Source of the DNA: Lysobacter sp. KIS68-7
Lineage (GTDB): Bacteria > Pseudomonadota > Gammaproteobacteria > Xanthomonadales > Xanthomonadaceae
Reading direction: 5' to 3'
DNA: 64,000 bases
NCBI RefSeq assembly: GCF_021284745.1
Contig: NZ_CP089925.1
Location: 2,107,001 to 2,171,000 of the forward strand
Position numbers and translations under genes: made by a program. The notes below the pieces were generated by a model, which saw only the letters and a list, made by a program, of their open reading frames with translations, was not told the DNA's origin and did no database searches. How positions within the stretch are numbered: the first letter of the stretch is position 1; every line of letters starts with the position of its first letter. Shown piece by piece: positions 1 through 7,855 of this stretch.

Positions 1-1142
1 CGCAGATCGCCCAGTTCGAATCGCAGAAGGCGGCGTTGCGCGGCCGCATCGCGGAACTGCCGGAGACCCAACAGGGCCTGTTCCGCCTGACCCGCGACGT
101 CGAGGTGACCAACCAGACCTACGCCAGCCTGCTCGACCAGGCGCAGCAGCTCGACATCGCGCGCGCCAGCGCGGTCGGCAACGCGCGCATCATCGACCCG
201 GCCGCGGTCAACTACGAGAGCCCCGCGTGGCCGAAGCCGATCCCGGTGATCGCCGGCGGCACGCTGCTCGGTGCGTTGCTGATGATGGGCTTCGTGCTCG
301 TGCGGCAGATGATGCGCCGCGGCGTGGAAGACCCGGCGGACATCGAACTGCTCGGCCTGCCCGTGTATGCGTCGATTCCGTACAGCGAACGCGGTCGCGA
401 ACTCACGCTCAACCCGGCGCGTTTCCCGAACGGCCAGCAGAAGCTGTTGGCGCTCAACGCACCGACCGACCTTGCGATGGAAGCGCTGCGCAGCCTGCGC
501 ACGAGCCTGCACTTCGCGCGCTTCAAGACCAAGAACAACCTGCTGATGATCTCCGCGCCGAGCCCGGGCGTCGGCAAGACCTTCGTGTGCGCGAACCTCG
601 CGGTGACGATGTCGCAGGCCGGGCAGCGCGTGCTGTTGATCGACGCGGACATGCGCCGCGGCACGCTGCACCACGCGGTGGGCGTGCGATCGGAAGGCGG
701 CCTGTCCGAACTGATCTCCGGCCAGATCCCGCTGGAAGATGCGATCCGCAGCGTGCAGGGCGCCGACAACCTGTCCTTCATCTCGCGCGGCGAGATTCCG
801 CCGAATCCCTCCGAGCTGCTGATGAACCCCGCGTTCAACGAACTGCTCGAACAGGTCGGCCCCCGCTACGACATCGTGATCATCGATACGCCGCCGGTGC
901 TGGCGGTGACCGATGCGGCGGTGATCGGCCACCAGGTCGGCACTTGCCTCATGGTCGTGCGCTTCGGCCTGAACCAGCAGCGCGAGATCGCGCTGGCCAA
1001 GCAGCGCCTGGAGCAGAACGGCGTGGAAGTGAAGGGCGCCATCTTCAATGGCGTGCAGAAGCGCAGCGGCGGTCATTACGCCTACACGTACTACGAGTAT
1101 CTCCCCACCTCCGGTAGCGGCAAGCACAGGGCGTATCGCTGA
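1..1142 (+). CDS. wzc: Wzc-type tyrosine autokinase / chain-length regulator, 5' end missing
   Basis: This is the C-terminal part of a polysaccharide co-polymerase with a BY-kinase domain. The reading frame is open from the first base, so the start lies outside the window. About 379 codons are visible: the end of a periplasmic coiled coil, a second membrane segment (about visible codons 80-100), then the cytoplasmic kinase. Walker A (SAPSPGVGKT) is at about 184-193, Walker A' (LLIDADMRRG) at about 211-220 and Walker B (IVIIDTPP) at about 291-298. The tail has a tyrosine cluster (HYAYTYYEY) near 358-366, the usual autophosphorylation site. In this family cyclic autophosphorylation controls polymer length and export together with Wza. 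A wza-type gene lies at 11076. The next gene starts 2 bases after the stop, so they are probably cotranscribed. Confidence 0.93.
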   Translation, partial: QIAQFESQKAALRGRIAELPETQQGLFRLTRDVEVTNQTYASLLDQAQQLDIARASAVGNARIIDPAAVNYESPAWPKPIPVIAGGTLLGALLMMGFVLVRQMMRRGVEDPADIELLGLPVYASIPYSERGRELTLNPARFPNGQQKLLALNAPTDLAMEALRSLRTSLHFARFKTKNNLLMISAPSPGVGKTFVCANLAVTMSQAGQRVLLIDADMRRGTLHHAVGVRSEGGLSELISGQIPLEDAIRSVQGADNLSFISRGEIPPNPSELLMNPAFNELLEQVGPRYDIVIIDTPPVLAVTDAAVIGHQVGTCLMVVRFGLNQQREIALAKQRLEQNGVEVKGAIFNGVQKRSGGHYAYTYYEYLPTSGSGKHRAYR

Positions 1143-1144
1143 CA

Positions 1145-2608
1145 ATGAATGTCTCCACGCTCGACACGCGCAGCTACGCACCGCCGGCCAGTGCATCGGC
1201 GGCGCCGAAGCAGATCACGATGTCGCCGTACTACGGCACGCCGGACTTCTCAGGCCTGTCCGGAAACACCGCGCCCGCGCGCACCATCGACCTGGTGTCG
1301 GTGGCCGACATCCTGCGCAATGCCTTCGTCTATCCGCCGCACTCGATCTTCGAGGACGTGAAGCTGGTGACGTTCGGGTTCTCGCCGTCGCAGGACATGC
1401 TCGTTGCGCCGGAATTCCACTTCAAGTTCCGCGACTCCGGCAAGCGCGGCGAAACCGAGGAATCGCAGGATTGGGTGGGCACCTACCATCGCCTGCTGGT
1501 GGAAGCCGTCGCAGAATCCACGCGGCAGTCCAAGCATCCCTGGTTGTTGCAGAGCGGCGGCAAGGATTCCACGACGCTGGCCATCGCCGTTGCGGATGCC
1601 AGGCCGGACGCGACGTGCATCACCTACCTGGGGGGGCGCGAGGAAGACGAAGTCGATTCGGCGACCTTCGTCGCCAAGACCCTCGGCCTGCGCCACGAAA
1701 CGCTGACCTGCGATCCGGGGCGCGCGTACGACCGCTACCTCGCCGTGGCCGACCGCATGCCGCTGCTCACGGCCGACTTCGCGTTGCTGTCCTACGTCGA
1801 CCTCGCGACCGAAATCATCGGGCGCGGCGGCGATGGCGTCATTGATGGGCTTGGCGCCGACAGCTACTTCGGAACGCCGATGTCGCGCCAGCAACGCATG
1901 CTCGCGCGGCTCGCACGCCGCATGCGCTTGCCGATCAACCTCGCGGAGATGCCGTTCGTCGAACGCAACTTCGAACTGTGCTTCCTGCTGGGTACGCTGC
2001 AGATGGAATCCATCGAGCGGGTCTTCCCCGGCTCGCGTTTCACCGACGCGGAAGTGGACGAACTCTTCGGCCGCCCGATGTCGCAGGAATCCTACAAGCG
2101 ACTCGACGTGTTCCGCGAAGAGATCGCCACGGCCGCCAGCCAGGACGAGTGGCGCGACATCTCCACGTCCATCGCGGGCTCGGCCGGTGCGTTCGCGAAG
2201 GGCTTGTACACGTGCAGTGCGCTGGGCATGCACGCGGCCTATCCGTTCTGCGACGTGCGTTTCAGGGAATGGGTGTATCGCGAAGTGCCACCGCACCAGA
2301 TGATCGATCCGGAAAGCAGGGTGAACAAAGTCCTAGTGCGCAGCCACATCGCCACGCGATTCCCGGAACTGCCTTACGTGAGGAAGAAGGGCAGTTTCCG
2401 TTTCGACCTGAGGGGGTTGGCGTCGAGCCGCTTCGACACGGTGCACGACTTCGCGGTGCAGGCGCGCGACGTGCTGCCGGGCGCCGTGACGTGGCTGGAG
2501 CGCAATCGCCATCGACTCGGCAACAAATATCACGCCTCGAAGTTCTACCTCCTTGCAGTGGTGCTTCCATGGATCCAGCTGCACCGTTCGGACGCGACGC
2601 CGCCGTGA
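1145..2608 (+). CDS. Asparagine-synthetase-like PP-loop protein, copy 1, no glutaminase domain
   Basis: This 487-residue protein is related to the synthetase half of AsnB. The PP-loop SGGKDS is at 137-142, which suggests ATP-dependent adenylation of a carboxylate. The first ~110 residues resemble only the tail of the glutaminase domain (FVYPPHSIFE at 61-70). There is no N-terminal catalytic Cys, so it would need ammonia or a partner for amidation. The family motif GEGADELF is changed to GLGADSYFG, losing both acidic residues, so plain asparagine synthesis is unlikely. It starts 2 bases after wzc and overlaps a paralogue. From context I infer modification of a sugar acid or carrier in EPS synthesis; uronic-acid amidation is one option. 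The substrate is unknown. Family confident, function open. Confidence 0.85.
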   Translation: MNVSTLDTRSYAPPASASAAPKQITMSPYYGTPDFSGLSGNTAPARTIDLVSVADILRNAFVYPPHSIFEDVKLVTFGFSPSQDMLVAPEFHFKFRDSGKRGETEESQDWVGTYHRLLVEAVAESTRQSKHPWLLQSGGKDSTTLAIAVADARPDATCITYLGGREEDEVDSATFVAKTLGLRHETLTCDPGRAYDRYLAVADRMPLLTADFALLSYVDLATEIIGRGGDGVIDGLGADSYFGTPMSRQQRMLARLARRMRLPINLAEMPFVERNFELCFLLGTLQMESIERVFPGSRFTDAEVDELFGRPMSQESYKRLDVFREEIATAASQDEWRDISTSIAGSAGAFAKGLYTCSALGMHAAYPFCDVRFREWVYREVPPHQMIDPESRVNKVLVRSHIATRFPELPYVRKKGSFRFDLRGLASSRFDTVHDFAVQARDVLPGAVTWLERNRHRLGNKYHASKFYLLAVVLPWIQLHRSDATPP

Positions 2609-4008
2609 GCGTGGTCGTGCCGCAAGTGGCGTCCGCACCTGCGCTCGCCATGCGCGGTGTGTTCGCGGCCGCGGACACGCAGCGCATCGACCCGGTGTCG
2701 GTGGCCGACGTGCTGCGCAACGGGTTCGTGTATCCGCCGCATTCGATCTTCGAGGGCGTGGACATGCAGGGCCTGTCCGCCAACCTGGCGGGGCGCGACC
2801 CCTCGCGCGATGCGTATCGCTTCCGCTTCCGCGAGAACGGCAAGCAGCACGATGCCAACGCCAAGGCGACGCCGGATTGGGTCGCGCGCTACCACCGCCG
2901 TCTTTGCGAGGCGATCGAGGCGAGCTGCGCGCAGGTGCGTGCGCCATGGTCGTTGCAAAGCGGAGGCAAGGATTCGACCACGATGGCGATCGCGCTCGCC
3001 GACGCGCGGCCCGACACCACGTGCATCACCTACCTCGGTGGAAGCGAAGAGAACGAAGTTGCGTCCGCGCGCAACGTCGCCACGACGCTGGGGCTGCGGC
3101 ACGAGGCGCTGGTGTGCGATCCCGGCCGCGCCTACGACCGTTACCTCGAAGTCGCGCCGCGCATGCCGTCGCTCACCGCGGATTTCGCGTTGCTGTCCTA
3201 CGTCGATCTCGCCTTCGAAATCCTGGCCAACGACGGCGACGGCATGATCGACGGCCTGGGATCGGATACGTATTTCGGCATCCCGGTCAATCCGCAGTAC
3301 AAGGTGCTCAAGTGGCTCGCGCTCGGCATCCGCCTGCCGCGCATCGCCACGGAATTGCCCTGGGTCGGCGACAACTTCGAGTTGTGCTTCGCGCTCGGCA
3401 CACTGCAGATGAACTCGGTGGAGCGCGTGTTCCCCGGCTCGCGCTTCACCGACGGCGAAGTGGACGAACTGTTCGGCCGCGACATCGCGAAGAAATCGCG
3501 CGAGCGGTTGCTGCCCTTCCTGTCCGAGATCCGCTCGGCCACGAGCCCGGAGGAGTACCGCGTGCTGTCGCTCTCGATCGCGGCGGCCGCGGGCGGATTC
3601 GCGAAGGGCATCTACACCGCCGAGGCGACCGACCTCAAGATCGCCTATCCCTTCTGTGATCCGCACTTCTGCGATTGGGTCTATCGCGAGGTGCCCGCGG
3701 AACTGCAGATGGATCCGGTCACGCACATGAGCAAGGTGATCGTGCGCCAGCACATCGCCACGCGCTTCAAGAACCTGCCGTACGTGGCGCACAAGGGCAG
3801 CTTCCGCTTCGACGTGCGCGGCCTGGCCTCCGCGCGCTTCGACCAGGTGCATGCGCAGTCGCTGGAAGCCCGCGAGATGTTGCCGGGCGCGACGCGCTGG
3901 CTCGAGCGCAATCGCACGCGCATGGACAACAAGTACCACGCATCGAAGTTCTACCTGCTGGCGGTGTTGTTGCCCTGGCTGGTGGGCCGGCGCGGGGCGG
4001 CGGTGTGA
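2605..4008 (+). CDS. Asparagine-synthetase-like PP-loop protein, copy 2
   Basis: This is a paralogue of the preceding gene, about 467 residues from the GTG at 2605, which overlaps the upstream TGA as GTGA. An in-frame ATG at 2569 is the alternative start. The PP-loop SGGKDS is at 119-124. The altered motif here is GLGSDTYFG. Identical blocks shared with copy 1 include RVFPGSRFTD, FVYPPHSIFE and NKYHASKFYLLAV, so the pair arose by tandem duplication and then diverged. Both lack a glutaminase domain. The stop overlaps the GTG start of the beta-helix gene (GTGA), so the three are probably translationally coupled. Retention of two copies suggests two related substrates or a heteromer; this is inference. 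Confidence 0.84.
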   Translation: MSVVVPQVASAPALAMRGVFAAADTQRIDPVSVADVLRNGFVYPPHSIFEGVDMQGLSANLAGRDPSRDAYRFRFRENGKQHDANAKATPDWVARYHRRLCEAIEASCAQVRAPWSLQSGGKDSTTMAIALADARPDTTCITYLGGSEENEVASARNVATTLGLRHEALVCDPGRAYDRYLEVAPRMPSLTADFALLSYVDLAFEILANDGDGMIDGLGSDTYFGIPVNPQYKVLKWLALGIRLPRIATELPWVGDNFELCFALGTLQMNSVERVFPGSRFTDGEVDELFGRDIAKKSRERLLPFLSEIRSATSPEEYRVLSLSIAAAAGGFAKGIYTAEATDLKIAYPFCDPHFCDWVYREVPAELQMDPVTHMSKVIVRQHIATRFKNLPYVAHKGSFRFDVRGLASARFDQVHAQSLEAREMLPGATRWLERNRTRMDNKYHASKFYLLAVLLPWLVGRRGAAV

Positions 4009-5105
4009 GCACGCCGCAGGGCGGGGAACCCACGGGAATCGGGCGACGCACGCTGCTGCAGGGCGCAGCAGCCTCGGCCTTGCTGTGGTGCGGGCGCGGG
4101 GCGATTGCGGGGGCTGCGCGCACCGTCGACGTGCGTAAGTTCGGCGCCCGCGGCGACGGACGCGCCGACGAGACCGACGCCTTCGAAGCTGCGCTCGCTG
4201 CACTGCCGGGCGGCGGCATCCTCGATGTCCCCGCAGGCGACTACATGATCGATACGCTGCGCAGCATCCGCCTGCATGACGGCGTGCACCTGCGCATGGC
4301 GCGCGATGCGCGCCTGCTCGCGCAACCCAATGCCGCGCCGCGGTCCTACGTCATCCTGCTGCGCGGCGTGCGCGACATCCGCATTTCCGGCGGCGCGATC
4401 GTGGGCGACCGCGACCGCCACCTCGGACTCGATGGCGAGTGGGGCCACGGCATCGCCATCTATTCGGTGCGCAACCTGGTCGTTTCCGACATCCATATCT
4501 CCAAGTGCTGGGGCGATGGCATGTCGATCGGCGGGAAGGCGGCGCAGGGCGGGCAACCGGCGACGCCGAGCATGGACATCGAGATCGCCAACGTCACCAG
4601 CACGGGCAATCGCCGACAGGGCTTGTCGATCGGACGGTCCCGCCGCGTGTGGGTGCATGACAGCGAGTTCAGCGGCACGGGCGGCACGCCGCCGCAGGCC
4701 GGCATCGACGTGGAGCCCGACAAGGGCGACATCGTGCAGGACGTGCGCATCGAACGCTGCGTGTTGCGCGGCAATCGCGGCCCGGGCATCCAGGTGTGGA
4801 AGGACACGCATGAGGTATCGATCAGCGACTGCACCATCGAGGACAACCGCAACGCGGGCATCCTCGCCGTGGGCGCGAACGACCTGACGATCCGCGACAA
4901 CCGCATCCGCGACAACACGCAGGTCGGCATCGCCTTGCGCAAGGGCACGCAGCAGGTGTCGATCAGCAAGAACGTGTTCGAACGCAATGCGCCCGGCCGC
5001 CCGCGCGCCTCGCGCGATGGCCGCGATCCGCGCTGGGCACGACACCTGGAAGTCACCTCCGACTCGAGTGCGGTAGAAATAGCGCCCGACAATCGTTTGG
5101 ACTGA
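4005..5105 (+). CDS. Tat-exported right-handed beta-helix (pectate-lyase-like) protein
   Basis: The protein has 366 residues from the GTG at 4005 (GTGA overlap with the upstream stop). Residues 11-38 form a twin-arginine-type signal: GRRTLLQG with the Arg pair at 14-15, followed by an Ala-rich hydrophobic stretch. The mature part opens with VDVRKFGARGDG (41-52), the hallmark N-terminus of Pectate_lyase_3/pectin-lyase-fold proteins. Many short repeats with N, D, G and I at turn positions follow (NRRQGLSIG, NRNAGILAVG, NTQVGIALR), as in parallel beta-helices. Such enzymes cleave or epimerise acidic polysaccharides in the periplasm. In this locus it probably edits the nascent EPS or degrades mislocalised polymer. 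Catalytic residues cannot be assigned from sequence alone. Confidence 0.82.
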   Translation: MSTPQGGEPTGIGRRTLLQGAAASALLWCGRGAIAGAARTVDVRKFGARGDGRADETDAFEAALAALPGGGILDVPAGDYMIDTLRSIRLHDGVHLRMARDARLLAQPNAAPRSYVILLRGVRDIRISGGAIVGDRDRHLGLDGEWGHGIAIYSVRNLVVSDIHISKCWGDGMSIGGKAAQGGQPATPSMDIEIANVTSTGNRRQGLSIGRSRRVWVHDSEFSGTGGTPPQAGIDVEPDKGDIVQDVRIERCVLRGNRGPGIQVWKDTHEVSISDCTIEDNRNAGILAVGANDLTIRDNRIRDNTQVGIALRKGTQQVSISKNVFERNAPGRPRASRDGRDPRWARHLEVTSDSSAVEIAPDNRLD

Positions 5106-5108
5106 CCC

Positions 5109-6077
5109 ATGCACGCGCTCACGTTCTCCCGTTTCGGCGGCCCCGAGGTCCTGGAATGGACGGCCTTGCCGGATCCGCAACCTGCGCCGGGCATCGCCGT
5201 CGTGCGCTCGCGTGCGATCGGCCTGAACTTCGCGGATGTGTATCGGCGGCAGGGGCGTTACCACCTGGCGGGTTCGCCGCCGTGGATCGCCGGCTATGAA
5301 GGGGCGGGCGAGATTGCGGCGTTGCATGCGGACGACGCGGGTGGCGCGTTCCGCGTCGGCCAGCGCGTCGCCTTCGCCGACAGCGCGTTCGCCAACGCCG
5401 AACTGGTCGCGGTGCCGCTGGATCGGTTGATCGCCTTGCCCGACGACATCGGGTTCGATGTCGCGGCTGCATTGCTGCTGCAGGGACTGACCGCGCAATT
5501 CCTGCTCGAAGACAGCCACGCGGTGCAGGCGGGCGAATGCTTGCTGGTGCATGCCGCCGGTGGTGGCGTCGGCCAGCTGCTGGTGCAGCTCGCACGCGCG
5601 AAAGGTGCGCGGGTGATTGCACTCGCATCATCCGAAGACAAGCGTCGCGCGGCGCAGGCCGCCGGCGCCGCGCATGCCGTCGATTCGGGCGAAGGCTGGG
5701 TCGAACGCGTGCGCGCGTTGGCGCCCGATGGCGTCGACGTGGTGTACGACTCGATCGGTCGCACGCTGATCGACAGCCTCGCGCTCGCGCGCACCGGTGG
5801 CACGGTCGTGTTCTATGGCATGGCCGCGGGCGATCCCGATCCCGTCGATCCCCGCGTGCTGATGGATCGCTCGCTGACGCTGGTCGGGGGCGACCTCTGG
5901 AACGTGCTGACCAGCGCGCAGGCGAGGCAAGCCAAGGCGGATCGCCTGTTCGCCGCGGTCCGCGGTGGCGCCCTGGCCGTGAGCGTGGCGGCGCGCTTCC
6001 CCCTGCGGGAGGGGGCGAAGGCGCATGCCTTGCTCGAAGGGCGGGGCAGTGTCGGCAAGGTGCTGTTGATCCCCTGA
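5109..6077 (+). CDS. Zinc-free quinone oxidoreductase (MDR family)
   Basis: The 322-residue medium-chain dehydrogenase/reductase is of the NADPH:quinone reductase type. The N-terminal GroES-like domain has the family pattern GLNFADVYRRQG near 38-49. The Rossmann nucleotide motif HAAGGGVGQ is at about 147-156. No structural-zinc Cys cluster is visible. It would reduce quinones or similar electrophiles with NADPH in the cytoplasm. It starts 3 bases after the beta-helix stop, so it is cotranscribed with EPS genes, but a direct role in polysaccharide synthesis is not evident. Its last 21 codons plus stop lie in a 75-bp unit that is duplicated directly downstream. Confidence 0.88.
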   Translation: MHALTFSRFGGPEVLEWTALPDPQPAPGIAVVRSRAIGLNFADVYRRQGRYHLAGSPPWIAGYEGAGEIAALHADDAGGAFRVGQRVAFADSAFANAELVAVPLDRLIALPDDIGFDVAAALLLQGLTAQFLLEDSHAVQAGECLLVHAAGGGVGQLLVQLARAKGARVIALASSEDKRRAAQAAGAAHAVDSGEGWVERVRALAPDGVDVVYDSIGRTLIDSLALARTGGTVVFYGMAAGDPDPVDPRVLMDRSLTLVGGDLWNVLTSAQARQAKADRLFAAVRGGALAVSVAARFPLREGAKAHALLEGRGSVGKVLLIP

Positions 6078-6163
6078 GAAAAGCTGAAGGCGAAGGCGCA
6101 TGCCTTGCTCGAAGGGCGGGGCAGTGTCGGCAAGGTGCTGTTGATCCCCTGAGAAAAGCTGAA
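6014..6163. repeat. Perfect 75-bp tandem duplication of the qor 3' end
   Basis: Bases 6014-6088 and 6089-6163 are identical by eye. The unit contains the last 21 codons of the oxidoreductase, its TGA stop and 11 bases of trailer (ending GAAAAGCTGAA). The first copy keeps the real stop, so the protein is intact and the second copy is untranslated. The exact identity suggests a recent event such as replication slippage. Confidence 0.95.
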
Positions 6164-6229
6164 TGCGCGGGGTTACGGGCCGCCCGTCTTACGAAATTTT
6201 CACATCGTCACAAATTCGCATTTCCGCGC

Positions 6230-6259
6230 GTGACAGCCCGTGCATGCCCTCCGTAGTGT
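6230..6259 (+). promoter_or_regulatory. Candidate promoter of the wzx leader / small RNA
   Basis: GTGACA (6230-6235), an 18-base spacer and TAGTGT (6254-6259) form a plausible sigma-70 promoter. An unusually AT-rich island (6190-6222, TTACGAAATTTTCACA...) lies just upstream and could be a regulator site. Transcription would start near 6266. The stretch 6078-6436 has no gene: it holds the 75-bp duplicate, this promoter, the structured RNA and the terminator described next. Confidence 0.4.
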
Positions 6260-6265
6260 CGGCCC

Positions 6266-6362
6266 GCCGACGAAGCAATTCGAAGGACGCCGGGGCCCAG
6301 CGCAAAGCGCGGACCCGGCGCGGGGCGGACGCGCTGGGGGGCGCTTCCGCCCCTTTTTTTTT
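6266..6362 (+). ncRNA. Candidate ~97-nt structured RNA: small RNA or attenuator leader of wzx
   Basis: Between the candidate promoter and the terminator lies a compact, GC-rich segment without an ORF. CGCCGGG (6288-6294) pairs with CCCGGCG (6314-6320). Inside it GCGC (6300-6303) pairs with GCGC (6307-6310) around an AAA loop. The terminator hairpin follows. It is either an independent sRNA or a leader in which termination before wzx is regulated. I do not recognise an Rfam family. Confidence 0.4.
6338..6362 (+). terminator. Intrinsic terminator upstream of wzx
   Basis: GGGGCG (6338-6343), loop CTTC and CGCCCC (6348-6353) are followed by nine T (6354-6362). It is a textbook rho-independent terminator, 74 bases before the wzx start. 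It either ends the wzc-qor transcript or acts as an attenuator. Confidence 0.85.
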
Positions 6363-6436
6363 GCCCGGCCGATGCGCTGGTCTTCACGCCTGCGTCGTTA
6401 TCGTCCCGCAGCTCATCCGCGGGGAAAGACAGGGGC

Positions 6437-7819
6437 ATGGAGGAACCGACCGCAACGATGTCGACGGGCACGCCCCCCGCATCCGATCCCTCGCGCCTCG
6501 CCCAATGGTTAGTCCCCGGCTGGAAGCGGGGGCTGAAGACCATTTCGATGCTGGGCGCGGCGACGGCACTCGGCGCGGTGTTCGTCTTCCTCACGCAGAC
6601 GCTGCTGGCGCGCGAGCTCGGCCCGAAAGCCTACGGCTTGTTCGCTTCGTCGCTGGCCACGGTCACGATGATCGCGCCGCTCGCCGGTTTCGGGCTCGGG
6701 CAGTTCCGCTTGCGCGTGTACGGCGTGGAAGGCTGGGCGGCGAGCCGATGGGTGAAGCCGTCGCTGCGTTTCAGCGTCGGCACCACGTTGCTGGCGCTGG
6801 CGATCATCGTGTTCTGGGCGATCTTCATCGCGCCCGACGCGGATACGCAATTCGCGCTGATCGTGCTCATGCCGGTCGTGCTCAGCGTGCTGGCCATCGA
6901 GTTGATGAGCAACCAGACGCGCCTGGAAGACCGCTACGCGAAAATGGCGTCGTGGCAGATGGCGATTCCCGCGAGCCGTTTGGTCGCCGCGGTGATGCTG
7001 CTGCTCATCCCGAACCTGACCGAACGTTTCGTCGCGGTGAGCTACGGCGTGATTTCGCTCGGTATCGTGGCGCTGGCGGTGCCGCAGTTGCGCAACATGC
7101 TGCGCGGGGAAATCGACCTGCGCGGACACGGCCCGCGCCGCGAGATTCCCGGCCCCGTGCAGGTGCCGCGCGTGGCCGACGTGTGGGCGCAGTCGTGGGC
7201 CTACGGTCTGTACGCCGTGTTGTATCCGGTGTTCTTCCAGGTCTCGACCATCCTGCTCAAGTACCTGGGAAGCAACGCGCAGGCCGGACGCTGGGCGATC
7301 GCCCTGGCGGTGATGAGCGCCATCTACCTGATCCCCGCGACCATCTACCAGAAGTTCCTGATGGGCAAACTGCTGCGCTGGGCGCACCACGACCCGCACA
7401 AGTTCTGGCTCGTCTACAAGCGCGGCAACGTGGGCATGACCGCGCTGGGCATTGCCGTGAGCTTGTCCATGGTGGCCGTTGTGCCCTACGTCGTGCCGTT
7501 GGTCTTCGGTGAGAAATACCGCGCCGTCGTGGGGATCCTGTTCGTGCTTTCCCTCTGCCCGCCGATCCGTTTCCTGTCGACTTCGATGGGCTCGGCATTG
7601 CTGACGGATGAACACAACCGCTACCGCGTCTATGCGATGGCCTGGGCGACGCTCGTCGCCGTGGGACTGAACGCCCTGTTGATTCCCCGGTTCGCGGAAA
7701 TCGGTGCGGCCTGGGCCACGGTCGTGGCCGAACTCGTGCTGCTGTTCGGTACCTGGCATGGCGTCCGCCACTTCCATCGGGCCAAGCGCGCCCACGGGCG
7801 GCACGGGGGTCATCAATGA
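6437..7819 (+). CDS. Wzx-type polysaccharide flippase
   Basis: The 460-residue polytopic protein has about 12 hydrophobic segments typical of the oligosaccharide flippase/MATE-like (MOP) superfamily. It begins after a short polar N-terminus with the amphipathic stretch KTISMLGAATALGAVFVFLTQ around 33-53. It would translocate lipid-linked repeat units across the inner membrane. ATG 6437 is preceded by a purine-rich GGGGAAAGACAGGGG. It follows the structured leader and terminator and opens the set wzx, wzy-like, GT4, DUF218 and wza. Confidence 0.88.
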   Translation: MEEPTATMSTGTPPASDPSRLAQWLVPGWKRGLKTISMLGAATALGAVFVFLTQTLLARELGPKAYGLFASSLATVTMIAPLAGFGLGQFRLRVYGVEGWAASRWVKPSLRFSVGTTLLALAIIVFWAIFIAPDADTQFALIVLMPVVLSVLAIELMSNQTRLEDRYAKMASWQMAIPASRLVAAVMLLLIPNLTERFVAVSYGVISLGIVALAVPQLRNMLRGEIDLRGHGPRREIPGPVQVPRVADVWAQSWAYGLYAVLYPVFFQVSTILLKYLGSNAQAGRWAIALAVMSAIYLIPATIYQKFLMGKLLRWAHHDPHKFWLVYKRGNVGMTALGIAVSLSMVAVVPYVVPLVFGEKYRAVVGILFVLSLCPPIRFLSTSMGSALLTDEHNRYRVYAMAWATLVAVGLNALLIPRFAEIGAAWATVVAELVLLFGTWHGVRHFHRAKRAHGRHGGHQ

Positions 7820-7855
7820 CGACCCGCTCACGCTGCGCTGGTTATTGAGAAGCCC

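Noticed and set aside
1978-2604. Upstream extension of the second PP-loop gene to 1978
   Set aside because: The extension is out-of-frame translation of copy 1 and has no homology; the GTGA overlap at 2605 and the paralogue alignment place the start later.
1145-4008. Lasso-peptide or beta-lactam synthetase interpretation of the AsnB-like pair
   Set aside because: No precursor peptide, B-type protease, RRE or other natural-product genes are nearby; the surroundings are polysaccharide export genes.
6281-6320. Possible c-di-GMP-I (GEMM) riboswitch before wzx because of GCGCAAAGCGC
   Set aside because: Only the CAAAGC fragment is shared; the GGGCAAACC receptor, GAAA tetraloop and second domain of GEMM are missing.
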